Shown piece after piece: positions 29,077 to 37,719 of a stretch of 64,000 bases of DNA; position 1 is the first letter of the stretch; each line of letters opens with the position of its first letter. The stretch lies in the NCBI GenBank assembly GCA_006503475.1, contig RSEH01000065.1, positions 1 through 64,000 of the forward strand, read 5' to 3'. The notes beneath the pieces are model-generated. The model did no database searches and was not told the DNA's origin. It saw only the letters and a program-made list of their open reading frames with translations. The stretch comes from Stentor roeselii. Taxonomy: Eukaryota > Ciliophora > Heterotrichea > Heterotrichida > Stentoridae. The position numbers were made by a program, and so were the translations under genes.

Positions 29077-29414
29077 ACATAGCAATTTTGGAAATAAGTT
29101 TGTAATTTGTATTATGGAGGTTTTGGATTATGATTTTGGGTAGAGGGATTTGGATTTAGTTTAAAGTTGATAGAAATTCATAAATTAAGGAAAATAAGAT
29201 TTTAACTGAATTGACTTCAATTTTCATAACTTGAGATATAATTAATTGATTATATTGAACAAAAATCAACATATTTCAATATATTGATAACATTTTATAG
29301 TTTTCATTCATCGATATTGAGGTAAGATGTTTCTTATGGCTCACTAATAATCATGCATATCGATATTTATTGAAAGTTAAAAAAACAACCATTTAAAAGC
29401 AAGTTAAATATCAA
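29077..29414. other. AT-rich intergenic, no gene seen
   Basis: 338 bp of AT-rich spacer between the 5-phosphatase and CDPK genes. Contains scattered short palindromic phrases around atcgatat (near 29312 and 29361), possibly regulatory, not interpretable further. Confidence 0.5.
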
Positions 29415-30893
29415 ATGGGATGCTGTAAACTCAAACAACACCCTGAAATTTTAACCAAGAACTTAAAATTCACAGAGGCGGTCGAATGTAGCCCTGTTCC
29501 ACACAGGACCACCATGTCTAATTTCGTGAATATTCTTTCAGAGAATTTAGAAGACGAATACCGTTTAATTAGAGTTATTGGCGAAGGAGGTTACGGCCAG
29601 GTGAAAGAAGTTATTGAAAAATCTACAGGAAATAAAAGAGCAGTGAAAAGTATTCATCTAAAAATATTAAAAAAAGTTGATATCTCTAACATCTTCGAAG
29701 AAGTGAAAATATTGAAGACCCTTGACCACCCAGGTATAATAAAAATCTTCCAAGTATACAAAGAAGCTCATTCAGTGCACATAATAACCGAGCTCTGCAC
29801 CGGAGGTGAGTTATTCGACCACATAACAAAAAAAAAAAACCTTTCTGAAAACACAGCAGCTCGATATCTTCTCGACATAGTATCAACAATAAAATACCTC
29901 CACGAATCAGGCTTCATGCACCGTGACCTGAAGCCAGACAACATCTTATTCGAGGACAAGTCGAGCGACTCCCGTCTAAAAATAATCGACTTCGGAGCAG
30001 CGACAAGAATAACGAAAAATCCATGCAGGTCCTTGGTAGGAACTCCTTATTACATCGCTCCAGAAGTCCTTAAAGGCGAATACGATCAAAGATGCGACAT
30101 TTGGAGCATCGGGGTCATTCTCTTCACAATGCTTTCAGGATCACCTCCCTTTCTAGGTGAGTCAAACAGTGAAATTTACTCTAAAATTTTAGAAGATTCT
30201 CCAAACTTCGATTCAAAAAACTGGTCAAAAGTTTCAAAATCCGCGAAAAACCTGATAAAACAGATTTTAGTAAAAAATCCTGCAAAACGTATTACTTTAA
30301 ATGACCTTTACTTTGACCCCTGGCTTCGAACTCGAGCAGGAAGCCTTGTCGCTGACAGGATCTTGTCAAAGGTTTCGATGAGGAATTTATCGAAATTCCG
30401 TAAAATTAACAAGTTTCAAGCTTGTACTTTTGTTTACTTGAGTCAATGTTTTACTACCGCGAATGAACTTCAGCATATTCGACTGCTTTTTGAGAATTTT
30501 GATGTTAATGGAGATGGAAGGCTTAGTGTTGAAGAGCTTAGGACTGGCATTGAGAAGTACTCAGGGGGGCTTAAAATTGACGCTGATGAAATCATGAAGA
30601 ATTGTGACTTGGATGATAATGGATTTATTGATTATTCAGAGTTCTTAGCCGCTGTTTGCACTAAAAGTGTGGAAGTTACTAAAATTCAGCTGAAAACTGC
30701 CTTTGATGCTATTGATACTGATGGAAGTGGAAAACTTAGCAGGGCTGAAATCATGAAGGCACTTGTCGGAATGACTGATGAAAAAAGTGTCAATGAGTTA
30801 ATTAGAGCAATGGATTTGAATGGTGATGGGGAAATCGATTTGGAAGAGTTCACCAATGCAATTTTGATGGCGCAAATCAATAAAACATTTTAG
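29415..30893 (+). CDS. Calcium-dependent protein kinase (CDPK)
   Basis: 492 aa. MGCCKLK at the N-terminus has Gly2 and two adjacent cysteines, as for dual myristoylation and palmitoylation at membranes. The kinase domain (about 55-310) has GEGGYGQV, AVKSI, HRDLKPDNILF, IIDFGAATRI and GTPYYIAPEVLKGEYDQRCDIWSIGVI, all intact. A junction segment (about 325-365) precedes four EF-hands with complete loops: DVNGDGRLSVEE, DLDDNGFIDYSE, DTDGSGKLSRAE and DLNGDGEIDLEE. All twelve-residue loops have Asp at position 1 and Glu at 12, so four Ca2+ ions should bind. The kinase thus couples calcium signals to Ser/Thr phosphorylation. It belongs with the CDPKs of ciliates, apicomplexans and plants. Confidence 0.96.
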   Translation: MGCCKLKQHPEILTKNLKFTEAVECSPVPHRTTMSNFVNILSENLEDEYRLIRVIGEGGYGQVKEVIEKSTGNKRAVKSIHLKILKKVDISNIFEEVKILKTLDHPGIIKIFQVYKEAHSVHIITELCTGGELFDHITKKKNLSENTAARYLLDIVSTIKYLHESGFMHRDLKPDNILFEDKSSDSRLKIIDFGAATRITKNPCRSLVGTPYYIAPEVLKGEYDQRCDIWSIGVILFTMLSGSPPFLGESNSEIYSKILEDSPNFDSKNWSKVSKSAKNLIKQILVKNPAKRITLNDLYFDPWLRTRAGSLVADRILSKVSMRNLSKFRKINKFQACTFVYLSQCFTTANELQHIRLLFENFDVNGDGRLSVEELRTGIEKYSGGLKIDADEIMKNCDLDDNGFIDYSEFLAAVCTKSVEVTKIQLKTAFDAIDTDGSGKLSRAEIMKALVGMTDEKSVNELIRAMDLNGDGEIDLEEFTNAILMAQINKTF

Positions 30894-30981
30894 TATTTCA
30901 GTAATTAAATAGATATATTTTTAGTGTTTTTTTCTTTGAAAGGATCGGGTTTAAGACTTTTAAGTATTAGAAATCTAGGAG

Positions 30982-31881
30982 ATGTTGATAATGTTAAAAA
31001 AAAATGGTTTTACTATCCCACTTCATCCATTTCAAATTCTTAGCTGGGTGATTTTTGCCATTCATACATTGGTTCCAGTTCTTTTAGTTTATCCTTATCT
31101 GAACCTATCAAGTATCATTATTTTCCTATTTCTTTTTTATTCTTTTCATACAACAGTGTTAATCACTGCTTATCTTGCTACTAAGTCAAATCCATCAATC
31201 AGCGTTTCAACTGATCCGATATAGTACCAAATATTTAGTAACGAAGGGACCGACACCTTAAACTACTACTGCACAATCTGCGAATCTTACGTGACACGTA
31301 CATCAAAACACTGTGGAAGTTGTGACCGATGCGTTGATGGATTCGACCATCACTGCAAATGGTTAAACAACTGCATCGGCCGTGTAAACTACCGACTTTT
31401 TATCGTATTAATCTTCAGTTTACAAGTTTCTGAAGTCGTTTTATTCGCATTTGAAGTTTATTGTTTAAGCCTTAATCAAAAAGATGCAAGTTTCGCATTG
31501 CTAATAGTTGATTGTTCAGTCAATTCTGCTGTTTTATTACTTATCGGGTACTTGATATCTATTCATGTCTGGCTCTACTTTAAAGGAATCAGCACTTATG
31601 AGTACATCAAAGCCAAAAGAAAACAAAAGGACCACCGAGTCAACCCGGCAAGGGCAGAAACTGAAGAAAACAGAAACCTTGACAAAAAAAGCTTGAGTAA
31701 AAATCGAGATGTTAAAAAATCTATCATCAAGGCGATGTCAAATCGGTCTCTTATTGTTGAAAATCCCAGAAGTTTCTCTATTTCTAAAGAAATGAACGGA
31801 GCTTGTGCAGGACACTTGACCATGCAAATTCGAAGTGAAACGGGCAACGAGTCTGAAGGCCAAATTTTTATAAATGACTAA
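30982..31881 (+). CDS. DHHC palmitoyltransferase
   Basis: Two exons split by a 15-nt intron (31224-31238) encode 294 aa. Two membrane segments (about residues 15-35 and 43-65) precede the zinc-finger DHHC domain: YYCTICESYVTRTSKHCGSC, CDRCVDGFDHHCKWLNNCIG, NYRLF. The catalytic Cys is in DHHC, and the CxxC and HCxxC zinc ligands are all present. Two further membrane segments follow (LIFSLQVSEVVLFAFEVYCL and LLIVDCSVNSAVLLLIGYLI), then a charged cytosolic tail. The enzyme attaches palmitate to cysteines of membrane proteins. Substrates with MGCC starts exist nearby (the CDPK upstream, and 46203), but adjacency alone is no proof. It lies 88 bp after the CDPK gene on the same strand. Confidence 0.94.
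31224..31238 (+). other. 15-nt intron of the DHHC gene
   Basis: GTACCAAATATTTAG, preceded by TA so that an in-frame TAG arises across the donor. Removing it creates a TAT codon and joins STDPIY to NEGTDTLNYYCTIC, which opens the DHHC domain. Confidence 0.93.
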
Positions 31882-32035
31882 GGAGTTAATTAAGTCCTTT
31901 CAAAAATATAATTTATTCTTCTTTAAAAGTATTGAAAATTTTCTATTTTTCATTCAGATCTTAACTTTAGTGATTCCCAGTCACTTGCCTAGTCATTTAG
32001 TTCATCATGCATTTCTTCAAGTCGAACACGAATAA

Positions 32036-33241
32036 ATGGATGATGAAAATATTAAGAAACTAGTAAATCGAATCGAAAGGGCTCTTGAATTAATCGAATC
32101 AGCAGAACTAAACGATGGGATAAATCTTCTTAAAGCAGTAGAAGAGCGCCTTCGTCAATCACCAGCCGGGGACCAAGACGTGGAGATAATAACCTTTCAC
32201 AACCTAGCAATGTGTTACCAACTATTAGAAGACTACGAGAAATGCAAAAAATATCTCCAAAAAACTATAAAAATCACTAAAAGTCGTGAATATCCTCAAA
32301 TTGTTGAAAAAATTCGAATCTTCCGATATTTATGTATTCTCTACCTCCACCTATCAGCTTCCATGTCACATCTAGGCGACCATGCTTCAGCAGTGATATT
32401 CGCGAAAGAAAGTCTATCAAATATCACGAAATGTTTACATTTTTGCGTGGAAAGCCAAAAGACTCAAATAGACTTGACCCCTTCCGCGATAAACAATTGT
32501 AAAACTCTTGAAACTTGTTTATTGTTTATATCTGGAAGGCTTTCACAGTTCCCAGCTATTTGCAGTCCGATTATTCAAAGAACTTCTCTTGGAGTCAGAC
32601 ATTTCACTGACTGGATCTACAGTTTTTCTATCAACGACTTGTTTGAACTTAAGCCGCTTAAGTTCTTTGAAGTCAAAAATGCTCATACGTTTGAAGCTGA
32701 ACTTTCGAAGGACTATATGTTGGAAAAAGTTTGTCTTTTGGTTTCTACTTGTTATTTGGTTGCTACGGAAAGTCGTATCATTGATGATCAAGATATACAG
32801 GTCAAGGCTAAAGAATGGCATGCACGCGCGGTTTGTATTGGGATTAACTTGCTTCCACTTGAAACTCCTGTGTTGCAGCATATTAGACTTTCATTTAAAA
32901 AACACTACCCTGAGGTGCAGAAGTTTGTTAAAATTACCAAGTCGCGTACACCTTTGAGGAAAGTTCAGGCTCCAACTCCCAGAAACCGAACAGTGATCCG
33001 TCTGAAAAACACTTTCAACTTCCGTAAGAACTTCAAAGAGCTCAACATAAAAACCGAAAGAAACCCTGGCAGAAGCAAGATAGACCGAAGGTTCAAATCA
33101 CCAAATGACTGGAGAAGAACCTCAAAGACAAAAAGAGAAATCCAAGAGCCAGAGCCTCAGATGAGCGACGAGTCAGAAGTGATAGTGAACCAAACATGCA
33201 TTATTGACTCTCAAGATCTATATGGACCTGAATATCTATAA
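32036..33241 (+). CDS. TPR-like helical protein, unknown
   Basis: 401 aa. Residues 1-150 form helix pairs of TPR type: NRIERALELIESAELNDGINLLKAVEERL, then FHNLAMCYQLLEDYEKCKKYLQKTIKI (a recognisable A..Y..L..Y..A/C...K repeat), then LCILYLHLSASMSHLGDHASAVIFAKESL. The middle is less clear, and the last ~100 residues are basic and disordered (RNRTVIRLKNTFNFRKNFKELN). No catalytic motif. The gene ends only 5 bp before the next start codon, and the two reading frames differ, so they are separate proteins. Confidence 0.75.
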   Translation: MDDENIKKLVNRIERALELIESAELNDGINLLKAVEERLRQSPAGDQDVEIITFHNLAMCYQLLEDYEKCKKYLQKTIKITKSREYPQIVEKIRIFRYLCILYLHLSASMSHLGDHASAVIFAKESLSNITKCLHFCVESQKTQIDLTPSAINNCKTLETCLLFISGRLSQFPAICSPIIQRTSLGVRHFTDWIYSFSINDLFELKPLKFFEVKNAHTFEAELSKDYMLEKVCLLVSTCYLVATESRIIDDQDIQVKAKEWHARAVCIGINLLPLETPVLQHIRLSFKKHYPEVQKFVKITKSRTPLRKVQAPTPRNRTVIRLKNTFNFRKNFKELNIKTERNPGRSKIDRRFKSPNDWRRTSKTKREIQEPEPQMSDESEVIVNQTCIIDSQDLYGPEYL

Positions 33242-33246
33242 TATTA

Positions 33247-33756
33247 ATGTTGATTCATGATATGCAAAACAGGGCTTTTTTAAAGAAGGTCTTCGACAGG
33301 TTCATCTTCGCCGAGTCTGAAACTTTGCATGCCCTTTGCAAGACCTGCGGTAAAAAGGTCCACAAAGCCACTTTGACCGGGCATTCTTTGTTTCACAAGA
33401 CTCAACCTTCACTAGAAGTCCCCCCAGAGGGTAAAAAGAGTATAAAAAAGACAAGTTTGTTAAGAAATCATGTCGAGTCTCAAACTTTTGAAACTTTTCA
33501 AGAAAGGCCTTTGAGTCCTTTTCTTTCGAGTAGTCCTGAAGAAATCAATGAAATATTTTTGCCTGTTCGTCGAAATTCTTCTAGTGCTTCAGAAAGTAGA
33601 AAGAAAGGCAAGATGAGAGTTGAGTTTATTCTTCTAAAGTCACAAAAAGTGATTTGTTACTTTGAAAAACTTAGCTATCATGCAACAAGGATTAAATTTT
33701 GGGCGTTTCTTCGAGGTTTCAGAAAATTTAAGAAACTTATCAAGTATGAGTTTTAA
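33247..33756 (+). CDS. Small protein with a single C2H2-like zinc finger
   Basis: 169 aa, not recognised as a whole. LHALCKTCGKKVHKATLTGHSLFHK (residues about 29-53) has two Cys spaced CxxC and His residues downstream in HxxxH, which fits a C2H2-type zinc knuckle. The C-terminal part contains a hydrophobic-basic helix (KVICYFEKLSYHATRIKFWAFLRGFRKFKKLIK). The ATG follows the TPR-like gene's stop by 5 bp, and its own stop lies 24 bp before the next ATG, so four small plus-strand genes (32036-34630) form a tight row that may be transcribed together. Confidence 0.65.
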   Translation: MLIHDMQNRAFLKKVFDRFIFAESETLHALCKTCGKKVHKATLTGHSLFHKTQPSLEVPPEGKKSIKKTSLLRNHVESQTFETFQERPLSPFLSSSPEEINEIFLPVRRNSSSASESRKKGKMRVEFILLKSQKVICYFEKLSYHATRIKFWAFLRGFRKFKKLIKYEF

Positions 33757-33780
33757 TATTTTATTAAAGTGGATAATTCA

Positions 33781-34152
33781 ATGGAACTCAAAGCCACCAG
33801 GATCAAGCAGGTCAAGGCGGATACTGTAAAAGTTACTAGAGGTACTGGAGGATTTATTCAGGAGTCTCGCACACCTACGCTTAAAGCAAAGGGGTATTCG
33901 AATTATAGTAAGCTAATCGCTTACTCCAGAATTCCAAATAAAGACCATCATTTCCATGAAAAAACTTACGAGTCCACATTTCTACCAAAGGTATTTTTCA
34001 AATCCTCCTCAAGACTAAACCGATCACAAAAATATGATTTTTCATTAAGTCCATCATTAAACCGTTCCTCCTTCTTAAGCGAGTTAGGAAAAGACCGTCG
34101 AGTGACAAAACATTACGTGATTCCTGCTTATTTTCCATCATTCCGGCCTTAG
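33781..34152 (+). CDS. Uncharacterised basic 123-aa protein
   Basis: Not recognised. The frame is open from 33769, but the first ATG is at 33781 (MELKATRIKQVKADTVKVTR). Rich in Ser, Arg, Lys and Tyr, with no membrane segment and no metal-binding cluster. Probably disordered. Its existence is supported by codon style and by the close packing of plus-strand neighbours, not by homology. Confidence 0.5.
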   Translation: MELKATRIKQVKADTVKVTRGTGGFIQESRTPTLKAKGYSNYSKLIAYSRIPNKDHHFHEKTYESTFLPKVFFKSSSRLNRSQKYDFSLSPSLNRSSFLSELGKDRRVTKHYVIPAYFPSFRP

Positions 34153-34186
34153 CATCAAGTCTAGTTTAAATAAGATACAGTTAAAA

Positions 34187-34630
34187 ATGCAAAAAACCCA
34201 TTCTCAGAAACTCTCCACTCAAGACGAGTTAATTTCCCAGGATTCCGAGTCCTTTTCAGTGATCCGTTTGAAAAACTGCTGTTTTTCTCCAGGTCAATGC
34301 GAATTAGAAGCATCAGCCGAAGAGACCTCGCCTTTATTCAAATTAAGAACAAGGAAATTTTCAATAAAGACCCAAATGAACCGGTTTGAACTTGACATCA
34401 GTTCGATTCAACCATCGCCGACAAAGGTTCTAAGTCAAAATTTGAATGATTTGAAAGAGCAGATCTTGAACTTGACTCAAAAATTTTCCAGTCATCAAAA
34501 AGATGTGAAAGAATTGACTGGGGAAAATGTGATGCTGAAGACGAGGATTATTGAACTTCAGGAGAGTTTGATAAGTATCTGCGAAGTCAATGCACAGAAT
34601 AAGTCTGTATGTTCGTGTAGTGTAATTTAA
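34187..34630 (+). CDS. Small coiled-coil protein with C-terminal cysteines
   Basis: 147 aa, not recognised. Disordered for about 85 residues, then a coiled coil (SQNLNDLKEQILNLTQKF through MLKTRIIELQESLISI). It ends NKSVCSCSVI: the last four residues, CSVI, fit a CaaX box for prenylation, with a further Cys two residues upstream for possible palmitoylation. If so, it is a membrane-tethered coiled-coil protein. The CaaX reading is seen in sequence; processing is inference. Confidence 0.65.
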   Translation: MQKTHSQKLSTQDELISQDSESFSVIRLKNCCFSPGQCELEASAEETSPLFKLRTRKFSIKTQMNRFELDISSIQPSPTKVLSQNLNDLKEQILNLTQKFSSHQKDVKELTGENVMLKTRIIELQESLISICEVNAQNKSVCSCSVI

Positions 34631-34690
34631 GTGTTTTTATTAGATTTGGTTTAAGGATTATTATGGATTGACGAAATCTTTATTATTAGA

Positions 34691-35683
34691 CTAGTTATGG
34701 TAAAAACTACTCTTGGGACTCTTATAATTCAGCTTTAAAGTATGCTCTAATAAACTGCCTTTCATCTCACTTGTGGCTCTTTCTGAGTTAAGCCTGGTGC
34801 TCATCTCATCTTCAAAATCTTCAAGACTTTCATTAGTAACACACTCTTTCAACTTTTCAATCTGATGCTCGTACCTTTCCTTCAAACAATTCAACTCATC
34901 TTCCAACTTCTGCTCAAGATTCACACTAATCGAATCTAAACAATCTAAATCTTTATCATTCGCTTGTCGAATGAAACTTTTAAAAATTTCTTCATAGTTC
35001 GAGCGACATTTTTCCATTTCTGTCAAATGAATCTGTATAAAATCCTCTAAAATAATCATATTCGACTTGCAATTCATTTCTTTAAGTAAACAATCCAAGT
35101 CCTTTTTAGTCTTTTGCAGTTTTCGTTCATGTTGTTCCTGAATTGTTTGAAGTTTGATCATATGTTCTTGTTTAATCTTATTGATAAGTTTGATAAGTGC
35201 AGAATTTTCTAGTTCAGTCATTCTGAGCTTATTTTTCAGTAACTGAGTTTCGCTTTCAGAAGCTTTTAACTTCTTTTCAAGGAGTTTTATGTATTCTTCT
35301 CGGTCTTCTCTAGGAAGGTCTGAATATGAGTTGGTCTTTGTTAAGCTGCCGGTATATTTTTTATGGACTTTTACGAATGAACTGCTGTTGTTGATCGACT
35401 TGTTTGGAATGTCTTCTGTGTCTGGCTTAGACTTCGGCTTAGGTTTTGGCTTTGGGGGCTGGTTCATTCCCATTATTTGTTTTAAAGCTTTTATTGGAAT
35501 CCAGGAGTTGGGCGTGCTTAAATTTTCTTCTATATCAGGATCCATTTTTAATAACTCGCTGCTGGTGAAATAGTCCTGGCTTTGAAAAGTATTTTTTAGA
35601 GTTTTTTCTGGAATTTTAGGTTTTTTTAGGGTTTTTAGATTTAAGGATTTTTGGCATTTTTTAGGCTTTTTTGGAATTTGCAT
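34691..35683 (-). CDS. Coiled-coil protein with a Lys/Pro-rich head
   Basis: 330 aa. The first ~110 residues are Lys/Pro-rich and disordered (PKKPKKCQKSLNLKTLKKP, and PPKPKPKPKSKPDTED, a PK repeat). Residues about 125-290 are coiled coil (YIKLLEKKLKASESETQLLKNKLRM, KLQTIQEQHERKLQKTKKDLD). Serine-rich end. No recognised family. The start codon is 18 bp from that of the divergent C2-like gene. Confidence 0.7.
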   Translation of the reverse strand: MQIPKKPKKCQKSLNLKTLKKPKIPEKTLKNTFQSQDYFTSSELLKMDPDIEENLSTPNSWIPIKALKQIMGMNQPPKPKPKPKSKPDTEDIPNKSINNSSSFVKVHKKYTGSLTKTNSYSDLPREDREEYIKLLEKKLKASESETQLLKNKLRMTELENSALIKLINKIKQEHMIKLQTIQEQHERKLQKTKKDLDCLLKEMNCKSNMIILEDFIQIHLTEMEKCRSNYEEIFKSFIRQANDKDLDCLDSISVNLEQKLEDELNCLKERYEHQIEKLKECVTNESLEDFEDEMSTRLNSERATSEMKGSLLEHTLKLNYKSPKSSFYHN

Positions 35684-35701
35684 GATGAAATAATTAACGG
35701 A
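35684..35701. promoter_or_regulatory. 18-bp divergent intergenic region
   Basis: Only gatgaaataattaacgga separates the two ATGs of the divergent genes at 35683 (minus) and 35702 (plus). Promoter elements for both genes must lie inside this gap or in the coding parts. A bidirectional promoter is inferred from layout only. Confidence 0.5.
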
Positions 35702-36982
35702 ATGAAGATTGAATTATCGAAAATAGATGCAACGTGGCTTAGGCCTGGACTTGGCTGTTATGTGTCGATTAATAACAGTTTGATTGACGTCATCACTCCT
35801 CTTAACAGCACTCATGAGTCTACTTTTGTAGATGTTCCAGAAACTGGCACTCTTAGATTGGTCATTCGAGAGATGGGGAAGTCTGGAGGTAATGTTGCTT
35901 CTGTTTCTATTTCATTGGGACAGTTGGCAGAAAGTGAACAGTGGATTGACCTCATTCCAGCTATTGACCATTCAGTTCTTGGAAAGGTTTTGATTAAAGT
36001 TTTGAAGGATTCTAATGACGAGCTGTTCATGACAGAAGCCCACACAGCCCCTGAAACAACATCCGAGGTTTTTTTCGCTTCAGAAATTCTAAGTCCATCC
36101 GAAAATTGTATGGAACTTTTAAAAACCTCTCATTTTGTAAGCGAGCCCCAAGACAAAAGATTCCAAGAAGTGATCGACCTGCTTCAAAAAGAGATAGAAG
36201 GTTACAAAGAAAACATAGAAATGGAGCGAGAAAGCAACTCAAGACTCAGGGACCTCGTTCAAGGCTTTCTCAACAGTCAAGAATCAATGGAACGACGTTC
36301 AAAAGAAAGAGAAAGCGCCCTTCTCGAGCTTCTCGATGAAAAAGAAGAAGAAATCAGGAAAGTAATGGAAAATCATCGAGAAATCTTCGCAAAGGTCAAG
36401 TCACTTGAACTCGAAAACGCCCTGCTTAAGTCAAAACTTCAAAAAGAAGCTGATGAGAAAAAACAAATGGTTTTTGAAGTTGAAAGTTGCAAAAAGTCTT
36501 TAAAATATTTTGAAGAAAATGCTGATCGGCTTAGTCATGCTTTGTTGGAAGTCACCAACTCACATATTGAAGCTGAAAAAAGTATTGACTGGTCTTTTAG
36601 GGAAAATAGAACTTGTGATTCGAAAATTGAATTGGAAACTGATGATGTTGTCAAGAAAATTAAAAGAAGTGCCGGAATTGATGCGAAAATTGAAAGGATT
36701 CAGGAATGGACCTATCGGGTTAATGATGTTCAAGTTGAATTGGCTTGTAGTAAGGAAGGATTGTTTGTGAAAAGTGGAAATAGTTTGTTTGAGATTGAAG
36801 AGTTTTTCAAACCAAGACACAAGAAAAACTCGAATTTTTCAGAAGTACCGAATTTTTCAAGCAATTTGTTGGATTTTAATGAAATGAAAAAAACCGTTCT
36901 AAAGAATTCCCCATCTAAACGATCAATTCCCGACAAGTTCAAAATAGTTCAATACAAGCCAATATTAAAAAGAACAAATTAA
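35702..36982 (+). CDS. C2-like domain plus coiled-coil protein
   Basis: The frame is open from 35651, but the first ATG is at 35702, giving 426 aa starting MKIELSKIDATWLRPGLGCY. Residues 1-105 are beta-rich and resemble a C2 domain of the NT-C2 or centrosomal type (GTLRLVIREMGKSGGNVASVSISLGQL, then EQWIDLIPAIDHSVLGKVLIKV, the final W..L......G.v.v.v strand). Ca2+-binding aspartates are not obvious. Coiled coil follows from about 150 to 290 (LLQKEIEGYKENIEMERESN, LLDEKEEEIRKVMENHREIF). The C-terminal 90 residues have a second small structured patch and a basic tail. Possibly a cytoskeletal or basal-body scaffold, inference only. Confidence 0.7.
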   Translation: MKIELSKIDATWLRPGLGCYVSINNSLIDVITPLNSTHESTFVDVPETGTLRLVIREMGKSGGNVASVSISLGQLAESEQWIDLIPAIDHSVLGKVLIKVLKDSNDELFMTEAHTAPETTSEVFFASEILSPSENCMELLKTSHFVSEPQDKRFQEVIDLLQKEIEGYKENIEMERESNSRLRDLVQGFLNSQESMERRSKERESALLELLDEKEEEIRKVMENHREIFAKVKSLELENALLKSKLQKEADEKKQMVFEVESCKKSLKYFEENADRLSHALLEVTNSHIEAEKSIDWSFRENRTCDSKIELETDDVVKKIKRSAGIDAKIERIQEWTYRVNDVQVELACSKEGLFVKSGNSLFEIEEFFKPRHKKNSNFSEVPNFSSNLLDFNEMKKTVLKNSPSKRSIPDKFKIVQYKPILKRTN

Positions 36983-37017
36983 CCTCTGTTAAAATTAACC
37001 TAATCCTCTTATAATTC

Positions 37018-37719
37018 ATGTCGTTAGAAAATGGTTATTCAAATTTATTCAGAAAACAATCGACCGATGCAGTAAGTTCCTGCCAAAGTTTCTACCCAAA
37101 CAAAGACCTTCAAGAAAGTGACTACCTTTCAAACATGTTAATCTGCGAGTCACATCTTTCCTCTCAAATGAGCGAAACAAGCAAAAGTTCCTTAGAAATC
37201 GACGGGGTTCGTTTTTCCCAAGAAATCGAGAACATTTTATCAAAGCACCTGAAACAATCGAGTATTGTAGAGAAAAACGTGAAAAACACTTATTCAGGGA
37301 TTTTAGATGGACTAAAAAATTCAAGTCTTGGAAAAATTTCTGAAGTTTCTTATGAAGAAAGTCAAAAAGAGAATAGAAAGGACAGCAAACAAGCTTCAGT
37401 CCTTGAGTCTCAGACTATTTTGTCTGATATGAGCAAAAAAGTTGAAGGAAAAGTGAAAAAACCTATCAATGCGATTCAGAATAGCTTGAGAGGATCGACC
37501 TTTGCACTTACGAATAGGATTTTTTGTATGAAGTGCTGCACTGAGGTCTTTACGGAAGTCAATTATCAGATGAAAACTATGAGTGTCTGGGGATCTATTG
37601 GATTTTTTTTAGAAGCTATTAAGTGTTGTGGAGAACCGAGAATGATGAGTAGGTATCAGGAACTTGTGCATACCTGTAAAAATTGTGGCACGATTGTTGC
37701 GAGGATTAGCACAAATTAA
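37018..37719 (+). CDS. LITAF-like zinc-ribbon membrane-associated protein
   Basis: 233 aa. A long Ser/Lys-rich N-terminus (1-160) precedes a C-terminal domain that matches LITAF in order: FCMKCCTEVFTEV (first CxxC and the V.T strand), WGSIGFFLEAIKCCGEP (short amphipathic hydrophobic patch ending in CC), then HTCKNCGTIVARI (HxCxxC, second half of the zinc site). LITAF proteins sit on the cytosolic face of late endosomal and lysosomal membranes through this hairpin. The N-terminal PPxY motifs of animal LITAF are absent, so the partner network must differ. Start ATG at 37018. Confidence 0.75.
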   Translation: MSLENGYSNLFRKQSTDAVSSCQSFYPNKDLQESDYLSNMLICESHLSSQMSETSKSSLEIDGVRFSQEIENILSKHLKQSSIVEKNVKNTYSGILDGLKNSSLGKISEVSYEESQKENRKDSKQASVLESQTILSDMSKKVEGKVKKPINAIQNSLRGSTFALTNRIFCMKCCTEVFTEVNYQMKTMSVWGSIGFFLEAIKCCGEPRMMSRYQELVHTCKNCGTIVARISTN

